In this document: piece by piece, positions 63,217-64,000 of the stretch
Position numbering within the stretch: position 1 is the first letter of the stretch
Layout: every line of letters starts with the position of its first letter
Source: JAMXLO01 sp963726125
GTDB taxonomy: Bacteria > Pseudomonadota > Alphaproteobacteria > Acetobacterales > Acetobacteraceae
Direction of reading: 5' to 3'
Length of the DNA: 64,000 bases
Assembly (NCBI GenBank): GCA_963726125.1
Contig: CAVSBG010000013.1
Coordinates: 1-64,000 of the forward strand
Notes under the pieces: generated by a model
Told to the model about the DNA's origin: nothing
The model's input: only the letters and a program-made list of their open reading frames with translations
Database searches by the model: none
Made by a program: the position numbers and the translations under genes

Positions 63217-64000
63217 TCAGCCCTCCGACGATTGATCCAGGTTCACACCTACGAACACCGGCTGCCCATTGCGGATGATGCGCAGTGCGACAGCGTGATC
63301 CTTGCTGGCGCTGTGGATCGCATCGGCAGCCTGCGAGGGCGAGCTCACGTGCTTGTCACCGACGCCCACGATCACGTCGCCCGCCTGCAGGCCCGCCTGC
63401 TCGGCCGGTGAGCCAGGCTGCACTTCGCGCACGACCACGCCCTTGGTGTCCTTCGGCACATTGAGTTGATCGCTCAGTTCCGGTGACAGAGGCGCCAGGG
63501 CCAGTCCAATCCGCCCCTGCGACTCTTGGGTGCCACCGGTGCTCGCCACCTGCTCATTCGGCAGCTGCGCCACCTTCAGGGTGATCGTCTTGGCCTCGCC
63601 GTCGTGCATCACGTCCAGCTTGGCCTCTTCGCCCGGCTGCACGCCCGCCACGTCGACTGCCAGATCGCGCGGGTTCTTCACCGACACCCCATTGACCGCG
63701 GTGATAACGTCACCCGGCTCGATGCCGGCTTGCGAGGCGGGCGCATCGGACTGCACGCCGGCGATCAGCGCACCGGACTTCGACGACAGGTGCATGGCCT
63801 TCGCCATCGTGTCGCTGACCTGCTGCGCCTGGACGCCGATAAAGCCGCGCGTGACGTGACCGGTCTTCTCCAACTGCCCGACCACAGTGCGGATCATGTC
63901 GGAAGGAATGGCGAAGCCGATGCCGACCGACCCACCGGAGGGCGACAGGATCGCGGTGTTCATGCCGATGACCTTGCCGTCCTGGGTGAACAGCGGGCCG
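63217..64000 (-). CDS. DegP/HtrA-type serine protease, partial (5' beyond window)
   Basis: At least 261 residues, open to the right edge; the stop is at 63217-63219. The visible part begins GPLFTQDGKVIGMNTAILSP, the end of the trypsin-like domain just after the catalytic Ser motif, and continues with VGIGFAIPSDMIRTVVGQLE. Two PDZ domains follow (RGFIGVQAQQVSDTMAKAMH with GSLIAGVQ-like GALIAGVQSDAPASQAGIEP, then GVVVREVQPGSPAEQAGLQA and GDVIVGVGDKHV). It is probably a periplasmic chaperone-protease of the Do family. The catalytic His, Asp and Ser lie outside the window and cannot be checked. Confidence 0.92.
   Translation of the reverse strand, partial: GPLFTQDGKVIGMNTAILSPSGGSVGIGFAIPSDMIRTVVGQLEKTGHVTRGFIGVQAQQVSDTMAKAMHLSSKSGALIAGVQSDAPASQAGIEPGDVITAVNGVSVKNPRDLAVDVAGVQPGEEAKLDVMHDGEAKTITLKVAQLPNEQVASTGGTQESQGRIGLALAPLSPELSDQLNVPKDTKGVVVREVQPGSPAEQAGLQAGDVIVGVGDKHVSSPSQAADAIHSASKDHAVALRIIRNGQPVFVGVNLDQSSEG

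Overview
This window looks like part of an alphaproteobacterial chromosome, most probably from Acetobacteraceae/Rhodospirillales. The reasons are high GC, GTG starts, PEP-CTERM proteins, MbfA, IS1634/IS256-type remnants and palindromic repeats ending in GCTTCGCGGGAG. Taxonomy is inferred only from protein style and could not be checked. No rRNA, CRISPR array, integrase or intact transposase was seen.

Positions 1 to 24 kb are accessory. The window opens inside an ArdC-type antirestriction gene that runs off the left edge. A surface-polysaccharide block follows to about 15 kb: two FkbM methyltransferases, three glycosyltransferase genes (one about 1476 residues long with two GT2 and one GT9 domain), a sulfotransferase and a small YPDV-repeat protein. 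The large glycosyltransferase and the sulfotransferase carry similar-looking N-terminal accessory modules. This suggests a sulfated, methylated exopolysaccharide or O-antigen. Next come two PEP-CTERM proteins and one broken PEP-CTERM gene, a sorting type known to accompany exopolysaccharide. There are also a SAM/cyclase/AAA/TPR signalling protein, IS1634-like and IS256-like transposase debris and an AraC regulator.

Positions 24 to 52 kb are mostly ordinary metabolic and housekeeping genes: a YdeP-type molybdopterin oxidoreductase, a frameshifted DapA-family gene, a polar amino acid ABC transporter, a TauD-like dioxygenase, a GH15 glucoamylase, YebC, a family III CoA-transferase, a flavin monooxygenase, a class III aminotransferase, the MbfA iron exporter, cytochrome b561, MreB and LipB. 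Two toxin-antitoxin-like pairs (DUF433/DUF5615 and FitAB/VapBC-like) and a divergent Nlp / S24-peptidase repressor pair resembling a phage switch are scattered among them.

Positions 53 to 60 kb hold the most notable locus. Immediately beside a tRNA-Leu(GAG) gene, a SNF2-type helicase and a very large Eco57I-like adenine methyltransferase overlap by 4 bp. They resemble the DrmD and DrmMI components of class 1 DISARM antiphage defence, without drmA, drmB or drmC in the window. The right end holds a frameshifted carboxylesterase, a gentisate 1,2-dioxygenase with a late frameshift and a partial DegP-type protease. Three metabolic genes each carry a net +1 base, so either recent decay or indel errors in the assembly must be considered.
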